A DNA stretch of 64,000 nucleotides, taken from Siphonodentalium dalli (lineage: Eukaryota; Mollusca; Scaphopoda; Gadilida; Siphonodentaliidae). The position numbers were made by a program, and so were the translations under genes. Under the pieces are notes generated by a model, which worked only from the letters and a program-made list of their open reading frames with translations, was not told the DNA's origin and did no database searches. Shown piece by piece: positions 11,297-24,449 of the stretch. The stretch spans positions 119,027,281 through 119,091,280 of the forward strand of contig CP136067.1 in NCBI GenBank assembly GCA_032622095.1, written 5' to 3'. How positions within the stretch are numbered: the first letter of the stretch is position 1; every line of letters starts with the position of its first letter.

Positions 11297-12600
11297 ACTT
11301 TATAGGGCGTTTTAGGCCATTGATAATTTTTTTCGGGGCGTTCCAAATAGTGTATCAGGCCTTCGATTCTGTAAAATGCAGGAGTGTGGTTGGTCACTCG
11401 CCTAACCTGAAACCCAGGCGTGTGATTTTGGTGGATATTTCGGGGGTATAAAATGACAAACGAAGACTCAAAATTAAATCAATTTTATCACCATTGTGAT
11501 TCATCTTGTACACATGTATTCTCCACATTGAAGTAATTAAAACTCCATTCTCGAATTGCGTCGTAATGCTTCCGTTGGATGTAAGTTGTTATGAAATGCG
11601 GTCAGAGACCATGTAACCACGTGAAAGTTTCCTGTTGTGTGAACTCTATCGATATTTTTAAAAATAATGTTTGATTGCCCCGAACTCAAGTTTCAATTTC
11701 TATTCATCTTCACCGCCAATCGGGGCGGCTTCATTTAGAACGCAACACAATCATGGTACCAAAATTACATTGCATTGGTGATGGGGTGCACGGTGGGATT
11801 AATTTAAATATGTCATGTTGGTAACAATATCTAGCCGAGAATTACTCAGACCTGCATACGAATGCGACGACATCGCTAAACGCACCTGACTATAATAATG
11901 TTCTAGCGCATGCGCAAAACTTAAAACAATTACTTCCGTCGTATACGGCATGTCTGTCAGTCTTCTCCAGCAAACAAGGTTGATCGTTATTATAAACCCT
12001 TTTTCAATCGTGCGCCGAATATCGCCGAGGAGTGTGATTAATTACTCGCCAAGATTTAATTTCAGGCGTGCTATGGTGCGCGAGCGCGATCGCACGCCTC
12101 ATAATCGAAGGCCTGGCGTATTGTTACCAAAACACCGGGCCGATAATGAAAAGATCTGTATATACAAATTTTAATTAATTTAATGCATTATTAAGCAAAA
12201 AATTCTGAGAGAGAGCGTACGGTAGCCTATGTCGCACTATTATTATTAAGTCTATTTTTGTCGGGCCACTCACTGACTCAGTCAGGGACCTGGGTTTATT
12301 ATATGACTATGAATATTCTTCCCTAAATACCACTAATGGCACTATTGTTTGATGATCTAATCCAAATCATCGGATCACACTGAGTGAGATTTCCCCGGAT
12401 CAAATCAGATCACACTCCTACGGAAATTGACGAGATGTGCCGATTAACGATGATGGATTATTTATCAGTTGAAAATAAGAAAATTAAACTGCTGAAGTGA
12501 AAACAAATCGATAATTAAATCAGTTTAAATGGTTATTATTGTAGAAACAGGGCGTCATATAATAAACCTTTTATCACAGCAGTGAGTTGATCCGTGACAT
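11297..12600. other. No gene seen
   Basis: AT-rich sequence. A 74-codon open frame at 11950-12174 has no recognisable motif. Around 12360-12420 there are several GGATCA/GATCACAC words. Confidence 0.35.
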
Positions 12601-12604
12601 CGCA

Positions 12605-12698
12605 TCACGTCTCGTTGAGGTGGGCAGATTGCCGGATCAAACTCTCTGCCTGCGCAGCTCGTTTGATCTGGCAATCTGCCCACCTCAACTCGACGTGA
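12605..12698. repeat. Imperfect palindrome, ~36-bp arms
   Basis: The left arm has GAGGTGGGCAGATTGCC and the right arm GGCAATCTGCCCACCTC, flanked by TCACGTC and GACGTGA. The loop is about 20 nt. It is probably a small palindromic MITE. No gene is nearby. Confidence 0.75.
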
Positions 12699-12699
12699 T

Positions 12700-14460
12700 A
12701 CTATTAGGCACTTCCACTCAAAATTTCTAACTGATGTGCTTGCACTAAAACTGGTGTCGTTTTAAAGGGTCATGAAAACAATACATAAAACTGTTTACAG
12801 AATTGAAAAATTCCTTATAGTTTTGGAGTTATGGTCATTTAAAGGTGAAAAAACTAGGTGTTTTTTTGGTAATCGGCTCCCAGTGCTTTATGACTAATCT
12901 CCAAAGTATGGGATGGACCCAAAATGACCTTTTTTCAGGTTGATTTTTGTTGATTTTCATAATAAAATTACAGTAAAATTATTCTAACTCTGAAATTACT
13001 CGACCGATGTGCATGAAACTTGCCACGTGTCCTCGGGGAAATATATGTTCACGCGTTGACTGGACCAATATGCAAATTAGTTACTCAGACTTTGACTAAT
13101 TGGCATATAATTTGCATATTTAATGAGGAAATTGGACTAAAAATCAGCGAAAAAGTTACTTTTCAGGGAATTTATACCCAAAAAATGGGAAAATTTATGT
13201 TTTGCATTAAGAATATGTCAATGGTGTTGTTATTGGTCCATCATGACCAACCATAGATGACCATGGGTTCAGTAGTATGCAAATTAGATGTTATGAATAG
13301 CCACACCCCTTTCTGGTCGAAACATGTGTGTATTCGTAGGTAATGTTGGCTGCGTGGGGGGTTATAAAAACCAACTATAAAAATAACCGAAGACTGTCAT
13401 ATTATAGTGCGATTATATTATTCTAAATTATACCATGTCCCCACTGGGCCAAATATTTCGTAAATGTGTTAGAATTTACAGCAATTACTATTCGCATATT
13501 TATATTGCATACTAATGAGGTCATATCATAAAAAGACACAGTATCGTTGGGAGTCTATGAATCTGCATGTACCTACAGATTACTTACAATGAACATTGAC
13601 ATTAGCAGGCACATTCAAATCTTGATTCAATGTCTGATTAATTATTAGTAAGAAAGATGTTATAAGTACATAACCACTATTGGAGTATGGATAATCCAAA
13701 TCGAACTAGTCAGTGACTGCGCTCCAGAATTGTTATCTAGACGAATTATTGATTGATTCATGGTGCAACTCATGCATGTTTAAATGTTTTTTTTATGTTG
13801 CTCAATGTTGACACAATATTTATTTCACCCCATAATTAATTTGACAAAGGAGAACCACATACAATAGTCAAGGGTGTTCAACTTGAGCAGTTGAGATGGT
13901 TTTGAGTAACTACTACTAGTACTACTATGCAGCCAGCACCTGAGCACATGTCAGTGTGTTAAATTGATTGACTTGTAATTGTTTGTTTACATGAATTATA
14001 TCAGATATGTAATGTAATAAAATTAAATGTATGTTGAAGTTGACTTTTGCACATGACAATTATCAAGAAAACGATTCCTGCAGCAGAAAGGTCCACATAC
14101 TACATGCACATGTCTGTTTTGTAAAAATTTCTATCAGTGTTGACATGCTATATTCAGAACGGTAAGTCACCGCGGGGACAAAGTGAAAGTAGAAATCCAA
14201 TTTAATTGGCAGAGAAAAATCATAAATATTTGCCCAAATACTCTTTAAATATTGGTATTATCAAAACTAAACAATTTTAAAGCTAATTTTAGTTATAACC
14301 AAACCTAATTGTGTTTAAATAGACGCTTTAAACGAAGACATTTGTCAAATTACGTTCAGAATTCAATGCATTTCGCAACGACGTCAGAGGTCACGTAACC
14401 GGATATAACTGTGTTTGACCTAGTTTTACGCCCTAATTTCGGGGGTGGTGTTTGTTTAGG
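12700..14460. other. No gene seen
   Basis: AT-rich sequence with repeated TTTGCATAT/GCAAATTAG words at about 13070-13290. The open frames are short and featureless. Confidence 0.35.
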
Positions 14461-14467
14461 TAAATGT

Positions 14468-14725
14468 CCGGAGGGGCAAACTAAAATATAGGAAGCGGGT
14501 GTGATGCGTTTTAGATTGCCGAGACCGTGCTCTATCAAATTTTCGGGTATACTTTTTTTCTAAAGTCCATTTTGTGTCGAATTTTCTTCAATTAAAACTT
14601 CAAAAAGCCATTAAAATCTTTAAAATCGATTAGAAAAAAAGTATACCCGATAAAAATGAAGAGTGCAATCTCCTCTGTCTGATGACATACATTTCGGCCA
14701 ATGAGAATAAGATTTGCCCCTCCGG
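14468..14725. mobile_element. Nested inverted-repeat (MITE-like) element
   Basis: The outer pair is TCCGGAGGGGCAAA (14467-14480) against TTTGCCCCTCCGG (14713-14725). The inner pair is TCGGGTATACTTTTTTTCTA (14543-14562) against its complement at 14631-14650. No clear target duplication is seen. Confidence 0.6.
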
Positions 14726-15908
14726 GTTTTAACTTGTTTACAAAACGCAATTGATGGAACAGCCAAAAAAGCCGGTCCGCCATGCCGTTACGTCGCTTTT
14801 CATGCCGACACACCACTCAAACGCAATTATCGCCAACAAATCCCAAGAATATCACACAAATTATATATCAAATGAAAGATAAAGTCCAAATGAACACAAC
14901 ACAGAAAGAATTATGAAGTTTCCTTTTGTTTATTTTTTATACGAAGCGATTGTTTGTCCAAAACATCGTTTTTTACGAATTTACAACAGATTACGTCGTA
15001 CGTTGGAAGTGCCTATTACTATGACACGGATCAACACACTGTTGTGATAATATGTATATATCATTGATTGTTAAACAAACATATCAAGGATTTGAAGGAA
15101 TATTCACCTGAACCAGACAGAACCAGGATCAATGTTGTCAATCTTCTGAACAACACCAACATCATTGTACGTTCATCGAATTTTCAAAGCTGACAGAGCT
15201 CTGTTCAATGTTAAAACTGTCATGAGAATATTTTTTGAATTGATGCACAGATTTTTCAAGAAAAAGAAACGTGAATTGACAAAAGTCAAAATCACACTGT
15301 CAATCTACATTTCGAAAGTTATGACAACCAATACTACATAACTATAGTGTTAGTTTGTCTTAATCGGACTACTGTCACATCTTTCTTCTCGGTCTGAATG
15401 TTTCACTCCCAAATTGAATGAAAAATTCGTGTCGCAATTCTGTGACTTCGGAAAAATGGACCGATGCACGCGACTTGAAGAGACGAAAACAACTCTGTAC
15501 ATCTAGTGACAGCTCGCTTTGGTGTGCAGTTTAGTAGCACATAAGCTGGGCAACGTGCATAGTCTAACTGTTAGCTGTAAAACTTGACGAAGACTTTGTT
15601 TTGGTCGCCAAAAAGGACACAACTAAATATGTAAACATCGCAAAACACATAAAATGGCTGATTACGCGATTTATTTTTGAAAGCCCCGGATGTAAATCAC
15701 GAACCATAAACTGGTACACAGCACAAGACTGGTACGTAACCATCTTTCTATTTTTAGATTACGAATAAACGATGGAATGGAATGGAATATAGATTCAATT
15801 TATTTGATAATATATAGAAACTAATTATATTAAAAATACGACAAGTTGACAACAGGACCACACACCCACCACAGTATAGCTTATAGTGGAGGGCATTTGT
15901 GGCAACAA
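14726..15908. other. No gene seen
   Basis: AT-rich DNA with no supported coding segment or strong repeat structure. Confidence 0.35.
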
Positions 15909-16539
15909 TAGAGACCTTTCACAAAACTCACGTTTACGATTACGGATACGGATAGGGTACTACGTCACCAACATTTGTGTACTTTCTAATCGTGTCGTAT
16001 TTTACTATCCGTAATAACGGTTACGATTTCATGGTTTCTAATAAGCTCAAATAACACCTGAAATTTATTTTCTGCAATATATCACTTTACTCCGTTCGAG
16101 ACTCTATATGTATATCATGTAAACCATCCAGTTATATTGAGCTACGACCTCGTTGTGCTGTTTAGATTGGCAATCACTCTAGGCCTACTCGTCGTCGTGA
16201 ATCTCGAGCTTCCCGCGAAATAAGATCGCTATTCACAACGGATAGTCATCGCTGGCTGCGACACAAAACTTTGCAGTAATATATAGAAGTGCACAATGAA
16301 ACCAGTCGCCAAAAATAAACGACTGACATGGATATGGTTGTACTAAAAGACTATTTGGCACACCCACCGACATCACCGTGTTTCGATTTGATAGGACCGA
16401 ATCAGAAGTGATGCACATCAGCGAGAACACCAATCTTATGTTGGATTTCCTAAACCCAAAGAGGTGATAGGCCTGGATAGGATAGGATATTTTATTTCCA
16501 ATACACATACACAGACAGGGGGGTTTGGGGGGGGGGGGG

Positions 16540-17060
16540 CTCTTGGGTTAAAATTTTCAACAGTTGGAAATTTCATACCTGACACAACATTAGTTGGAAA
16601 TTTCACACCAATTAACAATAGGTTGAAAATGTTTTTGTAGTTTGATATTCAAACAATTTATTGTGGGGAATTTATTGTTTTTGGACCAATATTTGCATAT
16701 TTTCCTTCTTTTTATAACAATTTTGGACTGAAATGGCTGGCCATCAGTTAGAAATTTTCCAACCCTGGGTGTCAGGTTGGAAATTTCTAACACTTGGAAA
16801 GCTTGTGTCCTGATCCCTCCCCGTGGCCAGTCCAAAACTTCTAGTTAATTTAAGAAAATAATATTGTCCTACATTTGGTGAAAATTGTCCTTGGAATTGT
16901 CATCAGTTGGAAATTTCCAACTCTATGCATGCTTGAGGCTAGTCTAGATGCCAGGATTTTGCGATTTTCTTGTTCAGGTTGCAAAATTGGCCAATAAAAA
17001 ACTGCTAATGAGTTTAAGAAAACAATATTTTACTACATTTGGTTAAAATTGTTGACTGAA
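16540..17060. repeat. Cluster of GTTGGAAATTTCCAAC-like words
   Basis: Many near-palindromic copies of AGTTGGAAATTTCCAACT-like text occur between 16555 and 17060, and again at 33248-33340. This is low-complexity repeat DNA with no gene. Confidence 0.55.
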
Positions 17061-17093
17061 AATTTCCAAACTAAGGGAGAGTATGAATTTTCT

Positions 17094-17129
17094 CACACCG
17101 GGCCGAACAACCATGGTCGGCCCGGTGTG
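17094..17129. repeat. Perfect hairpin (CACACCGGGCCGA...)
   Basis: CACACCGGGCCGA and TCGGCCCGGTGTG are separated by ACAACCATGG. This is a strong GC-rich hairpin in AT-rich DNA. It is not attached to a recognisable gene, so a transcriptional role is not supported. Confidence 0.7.
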
Positions 17130-17976
17130 TCCTGGTCTATTGCCCGTAGTGGTGTGCATTTGTCTGGAGTTAGACTACTAGATGTTAGGATTTGTGCAAT
17201 TTTCAGGTTCAAAATATATGAATATTATCATACCGGGTAGATAGAACCATGGTTTATAAATAGGCTACTAGGCATGTGAACACTTATAGGTGCAATGAGG
17301 GAATGAAATTTTGCAAAATCCTTTGGTCTGATTCAAAGTGTGTTTTGGTTTGATTCAAGGCGGGGGTGAAAAAGGAATTATGCACGACCTTTTCTCTGGT
17401 TTGATTCAAGGGGGGGGGGGGGGGTGCAGTTGGAATTATCAAGGTGGACACCCCCAACGGAGACCCTCTAGCCACGTCCATACACATACATATTACATAA
17501 TAATGATGACAATTATGGATAATTCTGTCGTATATTGTGGGCGATGGCATAATCTGGCAAGACTGTCTTCCTGCCGAAATCGAATTGAAATGAAATTGCG
17601 GACTGAAAGGGTCTTGAAGTGGTATATAGCGTCGTGGTTGATGTGAGGTCCAAATTTAGGAACCCCTCTTCCCCCATCAGCAAAACGTCTATCAGGTCAT
17701 CCATGATAACAACGAACTGAATTTCCACCACATATGACCTGGCATTTATACCTGTATTGCCATAATATATCACGAGAATCCCGGGTCGTACCTTGTAACT
17801 GGTCGAATTATTGACAATATAAACAGGTCATTATTATCGCATTGTTGCAAATGAGACGATGTGTGAAGTATTCAGGGACTGTATACCAAACACACGCTTT
17901 GATTTGTAAAAGTGGTACGAAATAATGATGGTAAGTGTTCGTCAAAACTCTTACGCGTAGTCGTTTTGCGAAAGGA

Positions 17977-18725
17977 CTTTTTGGTAGTGTTCGGTATTCG
18001 ACGGATTTCGGTATTCGAATATTCGGTTCGAATAACGAGCGAATATTCGAATAGTATTCGAATATTTAGATAAATTATAAAATTATATAGATAACATAAT
18101 TGGAACTAATTTATTATTTAATGAAATAGCATATTTATCCATGCATATGCTATACGCAAAAAAGAGAGAGAGAAAAAAGTATTTTGGCTTAATAGCAAGA
18201 GTTTATCTGTTGATGAAGTTCAAGTAGTCAATGTCCCATGCATGGTTCCACAAGTTGGTCGTAGTGCCACAATAACTAAGAACATGATATGGATTGAGCT
18301 TGCAGGTTGCCTTTTTAGTTTTGGCATCCAACGTGAAGTGAGTCCATATATCTGATTTCTTCGAATTTGACGCCATATTATACACACAAGTGACAACGCG
18401 CAAACAAAGCAAAACGATGCGTTATATGTCCGCTTCCTATATGACGACATGCAAGCACTGTCTGGTTTACACCTAGAAAATAAAATTATTTCGACTGCAT
18501 GACGCCAATCAAATCAGAACGTTACAGTTACGTCATATTAATTAGTTTATGGTCAGTGGAAAATAGACTATACTTTTAACAGACCCTCAGACTAATAACA
18601 AACCAGGAAACAATTACCCGGAGATTATTCTCGAATATTCGAATAGTCAAATAATTATTCGAATATTTATTTTTACGAGCGAATATTCGAACATTCGAAT
18701 ATTCGGACCGAACACTACTTTTTGG
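17977..18725 (-). mobile_element. Deleted hAT element with BED-finger remnant
   Basis: The element runs from 17985 to 18717, with ends TAGTGTTCGG and CCGAACACTA and an exact 8-bp target duplication CTTTTTGG (17977-17984 and 18718-18725). The sub-terminal regions are packed with GAATATTCGAAT words. A minus-strand frame at about 18203-18412 has KKSDIWTHFTLDAKTKKATC and NLWNH, the start of a BED zinc-finger transposase, then stops. The rest of the transposase is missing, so it needs transposase in trans. Confidence 0.92.
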
Positions 18726-18802
18726 CCATACCGATAGACTTACGACTTATACGAATAGCTATCCGTATTCGTAATCGTAAACATGAGGATGCGAAAGTTC
18801 TC

Positions 18803-20220
18803 TATTATATATTATAAGTTATTTTACAATCATGTTACACTTTTAGTAACTTGCTGTGATGTTACAACAAATATGGGCAAGTGCACCTGTACAGAATGGT
18901 GATGTACAGAGGTGGGTGGGGAGCGAGGGTGGGGTTGGTTGGGGTGGGGTAACATTATATGATGTTAAGATATGTTGTGTTATATTTTGAATACTATAAT
19001 AACAACCGAGAAACTCCAATTTTGACGTTGTGTCTTAACCCGTGTGTCTCACTTCATATATATCATATAATGTAAAGTATGTCACTTTAAAGGTTCTCAA
19101 TCCGACCCGGTCCCCATAGCATCAAGATAAAACTACAACATTTCTCCAAAATACGACTTAGTTCTCAGAATCGATTAATTGCAACAAATTAAAGTTAACC
19201 ACTGTCTACTATGGTATCAAATTTCCCAAAACGGTTATTTATCAACATTTTGTTCGACGAAATATGGCCGTATATATTATGACTTAAGTTTCACGAAATG
19301 TGGCCGTATTACCACTTGAATTTAGAGTTATCATTTTCATCCGCAATTTTGACCGAGACCGTCGGTTTTACAAATATTTTCTGGCTCCACAAATAATTGC
19401 ACATCTCGAGAAATAACAAACTTCAAAAATCGATATATGATCACTCTGAGCTTTGATGGGTGGGTTCCTTGACTCGAATCAAATATATTTTACCGTATTT
19501 TAACGTAGAGTATATATCTCACTTCAAATAGCATGTAACGTAAAGTATATCCCTTTAATAATTTTATAATTTTTATTATTAAATACCCCCCCCCCCCCGC
19601 ATGGGGAATGGTACGTGTGTAACCCATAAGTACAGAAAATATTATTGAACATGGTTATCATGCATCATATCATTGTTATATACATAGTTATGTAATTTTT
19701 AATTGTCCCTTTAATATTGAATATGCTGGCTAATGTACCGTAATGAATGAATAAATCAGGGTAAATCTTTTATCTGTATTATCCTCTTAGTTGAGATACA
19801 TTATATATATATATATATATATTATGTATAATATTGTTTTATTTGCAGGGTATTATTGTACTATTATTACTGGTATATTAATAGACATTTCAAATATTTG
19901 TATTATTGTATTTGAGTCATTTATTATGGATATCATAGATAATAATATATAATAGTTTATTTCAGGCAATGTTGCCGATATGTATGGATATTGTTTAGGT
20001 ATTTAATAAATAGGCATACTAATGTTCGGCTGGGTGGTGGTGTGGTTGGTAGTGGTAGCTGGTACGCTGTTACACGGAGGCATAACTTAACCAGAGAGGA
20101 GAGGGAATTGGGTTGGTAATTATATATCTGATAAGTGTACTGGTAACGTACAATATTATTCCATTTCCTACCTGGTAGATTACCAACATGCCCCATTATT
20201 GACAACAGTGATTTTCAGAT
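18803..20220. other. No gene; low-complexity and MITE fragments
   Basis: This stretch contains a G-rich tract (about 18906-18950), a poly-C run (19587-19598), a TA microsatellite (19804-19821), and a degenerate copy of the AGGTACTCAATCCG MITE starting at 19089 with TTTAAAGGTTCTCAATCCGA. The matching right end of that copy is not clear. Confidence 0.5.
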
Positions 20221-21589
20221 CCAAATTAAAGCATCAGTACTAATATATTTGTCAGGTAGTTTTTCAAATATCTGGTGTAAGTCTTATCAATAATTGGTAT
20301 CCGAAATTTGCAATCGCACGGCAGTTGATTCCATAAAACTCTTTATCTGATTGATATGCCATTCTTTGCTTTAGGTGTTCTTCTGAATTCACAGTATAGA
20401 TCTGAATTTGGTTTGAAACGAGTATCACGATTGTGAATTGAATTGACTTCAGTGAACCAGAGAGGATAAGGATTTTGGAAGTATCTTTTGGTGAAATTCA
20501 TGGAAGAATTTAATCAATTGCATGTTACCAATGTCCTTATTAATAGGAGGTTATTATCTGTGCAGATGTTTGGCACTTCTGGTCGATCATATGCTAAAGT
20601 TGCAATGGTTTTATTCTGTATTTTTTCAATAGCTTCAGGGTTCTTTTTCGTTGTTGCGCTCCAAATGGCATTACAACATGTCAGGTGTGGAAGGATGAGT
20701 GTAGAGAAATATGTTCATGGTGGTCCTAGGAAGAAGTTCACTTACTCTTCTCATGACTCCAAGGTGTTTGGATAGCTTATAGATTTGATTGTATCAGTAT
20801 TAATATCCCATGATAGGTTTTCTTCCATCTTTATACCCAGGGATTTTCACCCTATTTATCAGTCCTCCATTTATACTTAATTCTGTGAGGGAATCGTGTT
20901 TATCACATAAGTCAGACAGTGTCTTTTCTCGAGATTTATGCAGTGATAGTTTATTGGCATAGTTTATATTCATCTCTGTGTTGACTTTCTAATATCATTT
21001 TTGCACATAATTGTTAGAGAAGAAGGCATTAGTATCATCAGCAAAAAGTATTAATTTGAGGTCATTACAATGTTTAGCAAGTCGTTTATATATATCAGAA
21101 TGAGAAGGGATCCTAGACTCCTAGATATTCCTTGAGATACTCCACATGGTATAGGTGATTGGTTGGATAAGTGGTCTTCGTATAGCACAGATGACTTCCT
21201 ATTTGAAAGATAGCTACGAAACCAATTCAGTGCAACCCTTCGACATCCAAATTATTCAAGTTTAGTTATTAGTATATCATGGTTTATCGAATCAAATGAT
21301 TTTGATAGATCAAGGAAAACATCTATAGTGTTGCTTCTTGTCTAAAGCCCCAGTAATGTTTTCCAAAAGGTCAGTTAGTGCCAAGTATTGTAGAGTGGTT
21401 CTTTCGGAAGTATCGACTATCATACAAGAGGCTGTGTTTTGTCAAATAATTTCTCACTCTTTCGTACATTTGTTTCTCAAATACCTTTGAAAATAATGGT
21501 AAATTGGTAATACAGAAACTGATCTATTATAGTTGCTCATAGTTGAACCACTTTAACTATTTTCAAAAGGTCTGGGAATACTCACTGGG

Positions 21590-21810
21590 AGAGGGAAACA
21601 TTACATACATGTGTGAGATGAACGTACGTATTACGAGGGACTTACCGCATTAAAGATTACATACATGTGTGCGAGGAACGTACCTATTACGAGGGACTCA
21701 CCGTAAGATTACATACATGAGTGAGATGAACGTACGTATTACGAGGGACTCAAAGATTACATACATGTGTGCGAGGAACGTACGTATTACGAGGGACTCA
21801 CCGCATTGTT
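21590..21810 (+). repeat. Tandem repeat, ~50-60 bp unit, 4 copies
   Basis: Each unit has ATTACATACATG, GAACGTACGTATTACGAGG and GACTCACC. It sits between the fingers and palm coding parts of the LINE, so it entered or expanded within it. Confidence 0.8.
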
Positions 21811-21970
21811 TTAGAACAGAGCATTTAACCCTTTAACCAACAAAACGGCCAAAAGCGCCCAAATAAAGCTTCAACAGCCTAACATATCTTCGGTCTGTCT
21901 CAATAACACCATACAAATATGGATATCATTGGAACCGGTTCATTGACCACATTGTGATGGTTACAGTTAT

Positions 21971-22275
21971 GCCCTGTGCCAATGCATTCTCTTATATATG
22001 CGAGTCGACCATAGGTCGCCTCGCATATATAAGAGAATACATTGGCATAAAAACATTCTTTTTTAACACTTTTTACCATTTTTTCTTACATTCTTTAACA
22101 ATTTTATAATTTTTTCTTACATTTTTTATAATATTTTTATAATATTTTTCTACATTCTTTGACAATTTTATCATTTTTAATGTGTTAAGCCAATGCATTC
22201 TATTATATACGCGAGGCGACCTATGGTCGACTCGCATATATACGAGAATGCATTGGCACAGGGCCGTTCTGTTCT
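21971..22275. repeat. Two related palindromic elements (GCCAATGCATTCTC family)
   Basis: One palindrome spans 21979-22044 and another 22190-22258. Both have GCCAATGCATTCT ends and a TATATGCGAG/CTCGCATATA stem around GACCATAGGTCG. CCCTGTGCCAATG (21972) and CATTGGCACAGGG (22250) make a larger inverted pair enclosing both. Half-copies occur at 53443-53467 and 59502-59530. This is a MITE-like insertion in the LINE. Confidence 0.75.
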
Positions 22276-23625
22276 GTTGGGTAAAGGGTTAAGACCATCT
22301 ATATACCAGCAGCCTTATTTGAGTCAATGTTGTTAAGAATGTTTGCTACTTCAAGTTCACTTGTTGGATTTGTAAAGAATGAAGAAACATTTGGATATTG
22401 TAAATAGTCTGTTGCCCTTTGTTCTGATTTATTTCCATCCGCAAGGTTTGGTCCAATTTTTTGTGAAATATTCGTTGAATTTTATTGCAATTACCTTCCT
22501 ATCACTTATGTATTTATTTTCATATATAAATTCTGTATTCTGTTGGCGAGTTGTTGTCTGTTTTCTTATTGAGAATATTCGTGAGTAGTTTCCATGTCAC
22601 ATTTATATTACCTTAACACTGTTGAAATGTGTTGTGATAATAGTGTTGTTTTGTTATAGGGATGGTTGAATTTGGTCTATTCCTAAATGCCTTAATTATA
22701 TCGGTCATTATTATATTTTGTCCTGTATTGAAGGAATATTTTGTATAATTTATTTTTTCCTCTATATAGAGTTTATATTTAGCAGACCTTTTGTCACCCA
22801 AGGACTAGTGATTCAACATTTTAATTTGTTTCTTGCACCTGGGAAAGATCGGGTTATAGCTAGATACCTGTAATCTTTTCATGGAATCTTATATAAGCGT
22901 CATTGCATACCTGGTAGTTTACTATTTCATCCCAGTTTGTAGAAGAGATTTCATTGATAAAGTTTTTTATTTTGCAATTTAAATAGTTTATTTGATAAGT
23001 GATTGTCTCTTTTTTTGGCAGATACCGGTACGCTTTCTCTGTTGGTGGCATGTATGCAGGAGGTAAATAGGTATAAGCGATCAGTTATATCTTCCACACA
23101 TATACCAGAGGAGATTGAACAAGAGACATAACAGCAAGTTGGAGAATATAGTGTCGATGAGGGTTGCGCTTAAATCTGTTATTCTAGTGGGTTTGGTTAT
23201 TGTTGGTGCATAGCAGCAAATAAGACTTTTAAAAGTAGATTCATGAAGTTTTTGCCGGACGAGTTATTTGTTTGTATATTCATATTGTTCAAAGTCATCC
23301 ATTAGGACTAGAATTACACACGATGGGATCATATGGTCATTTAATGGCGAATTTCTTGAGTCTGAGACCAAGTTTCGACTTAATTCGGTCATAGTATCTT
23401 ATCTTATCTTATTTTGTATCAAATATATACCTCCTATGCCAGGAGAACCGCCGATAGCGTACTATATATAGGATCGAGGGGTATTAGTAGGATTTGTTAA
23501 TAGTTTTCATATACACGTAAATGTAGCCTACATACATGGAGTAGTATTTTACCATGCACGCTTGCGATAAGTTGCGAACCTAACTGGGACTTAACTCGAC
23601 AGGTCTGACATTTATGTTTATACTT

Positions 23626-23780
23626 TATGGGAGGCCAAATTCACATTTAATAATGAATTGCGCTTAAGTGCAATCAATTGTGCTTAAGCGCAAATACCAC
23701 ATAGGCCTTGTGCTTAAGCACAAATAGGCTATATTACGCTTTTAAAAGCGCAATTCATCACGCTTAAGATTATTCTCCAT
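23626..23780. mobile_element. One-ended fragment of the CGCTTAAGCG MITE family
   Basis: It begins TATGGGAGGCC and has the palindromes GTGCTTAAGCAC and GCTTTTAAAAGC, as in the intact element at 54860-56150. The right end is degraded. A CA-rich microsatellite follows at 23828-23850. Confidence 0.6.
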
Positions 23781-23899
23781 ATCTATTTGACCACCCTACC
23801 GGAGTGTTTCAATCACTTTAAATTAATACACACACACACGCACGCTCACACGCAGGCAGGCATGCATTATTTTGACTCCATCAAATTTGGGTTGAAAAT

Positions 23900-24015
23900 G
23901 GGTTAGCAAAGCCCTTAATCGATTCCGATAACTAAAGCGTATTTTAAAGGTTGTTGTTGTTGTTGTTGATATGGGGACCGTCTGATCGGATTGAGTACAG
24001 TACCTGAATTATTTT
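23900..24015. mobile_element. Right-end fragment of the AGGTACTCAATCCG MITE family
   Basis: AATCGATTCCGATAACTAAAG, then GTTGTTGTTGTTG and GATCGGATTGAGTAC, match the right end of the copy at 36511-37130. Confidence 0.65.
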
Positions 24016-24449
24016 TTCTTTCTTCACAAAATGTAAATTATAGGCCACGCCTCCTTGAACCTTGTGACAAAGATTGTTTTTGACCATCTAGCCACATTCT
24101 GGACTCCTCGACCTATGACCTCTGGGGCCGGAATCTGACAAGGTTTGCCGAATGCATCTAACCACAAGTCTTCCCCGAAAACACTTCCTCAATTCACTTT
24201 CGGTTTCACTTTCGCAAACAACAGCAGTCGCGTGTTTTCACGTCACAAGATACCAGATAGACGAGTACTACTGAATATTGTCACGAATTCAACCACAAAC
24301 AGCAATTACAACATTACACGTAAGTGCATCATTCGAGATCGAACGATATTCGGGTATTCGCCCTGCCCTCACATTTGTGTATTTCAATCCAGATCTATTC
24401 GCCAATAGTGCAGCGGCCAAATCGAAAAAGAGCTCTAGTTTTCGAGATA
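24016..24449. other. No gene seen
   Basis: Three overlapping open frames at 24145-24521 show no domain. The composition is ordinary. Confidence 0.35.

Larger units (their letters stand above)
15911..18802. mobile_element. TA-flanked inverted-repeat element (host of a nested hAT)
   Basis: The left end (GAGACCTTTCACAAAACTC, then GTTTACGATTACGGATACGG) matches the inverted right end (18740-18802, ending GAAAGTTCTC). Both ends are flanked by TA, suggesting a Tc1/mariner-type target. The interior has no transposase that I can see. Confidence 0.55.
20225..23470 (-). mobile_element. Decayed non-LTR retrotransposon (CR1/Jockey-like ORF2)
   Basis: Read on the minus strand, the pieces of an endonuclease/reverse-transcriptase protein appear in order. 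The end of the endonuclease (KPTRITDLSATLID) lies near 23170-23200. A linker (NWDEIVNYQVCNDAYIRF) lies near 22880-22960, and GPNLADGNKSE near 22430-22460. The RT core follows: YRSVSVLP near 21530, TIDVFLDLSKSFDSINHDIL near 21270-21330, and LKLILFADDTNAFF near 21020-21060. The thumb-region text LPHLTCCNAIWSATTKKNPE is near 20640-20700. Frames are broken by many stops and shifts, so it is a dead copy. Plus-strand open frames here, such as 20488-20775, are antisense shadows. Confidence 0.88.

Noticed and set aside
20488-20775. 95-codon plus-strand open frame with hydrophobic stretch
   Set aside because: The opposite strand encodes the C-terminal part of a decayed LINE reverse transcriptase (PHLTCCNAIWSATTKKNPE). 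This frame is its antisense shadow.
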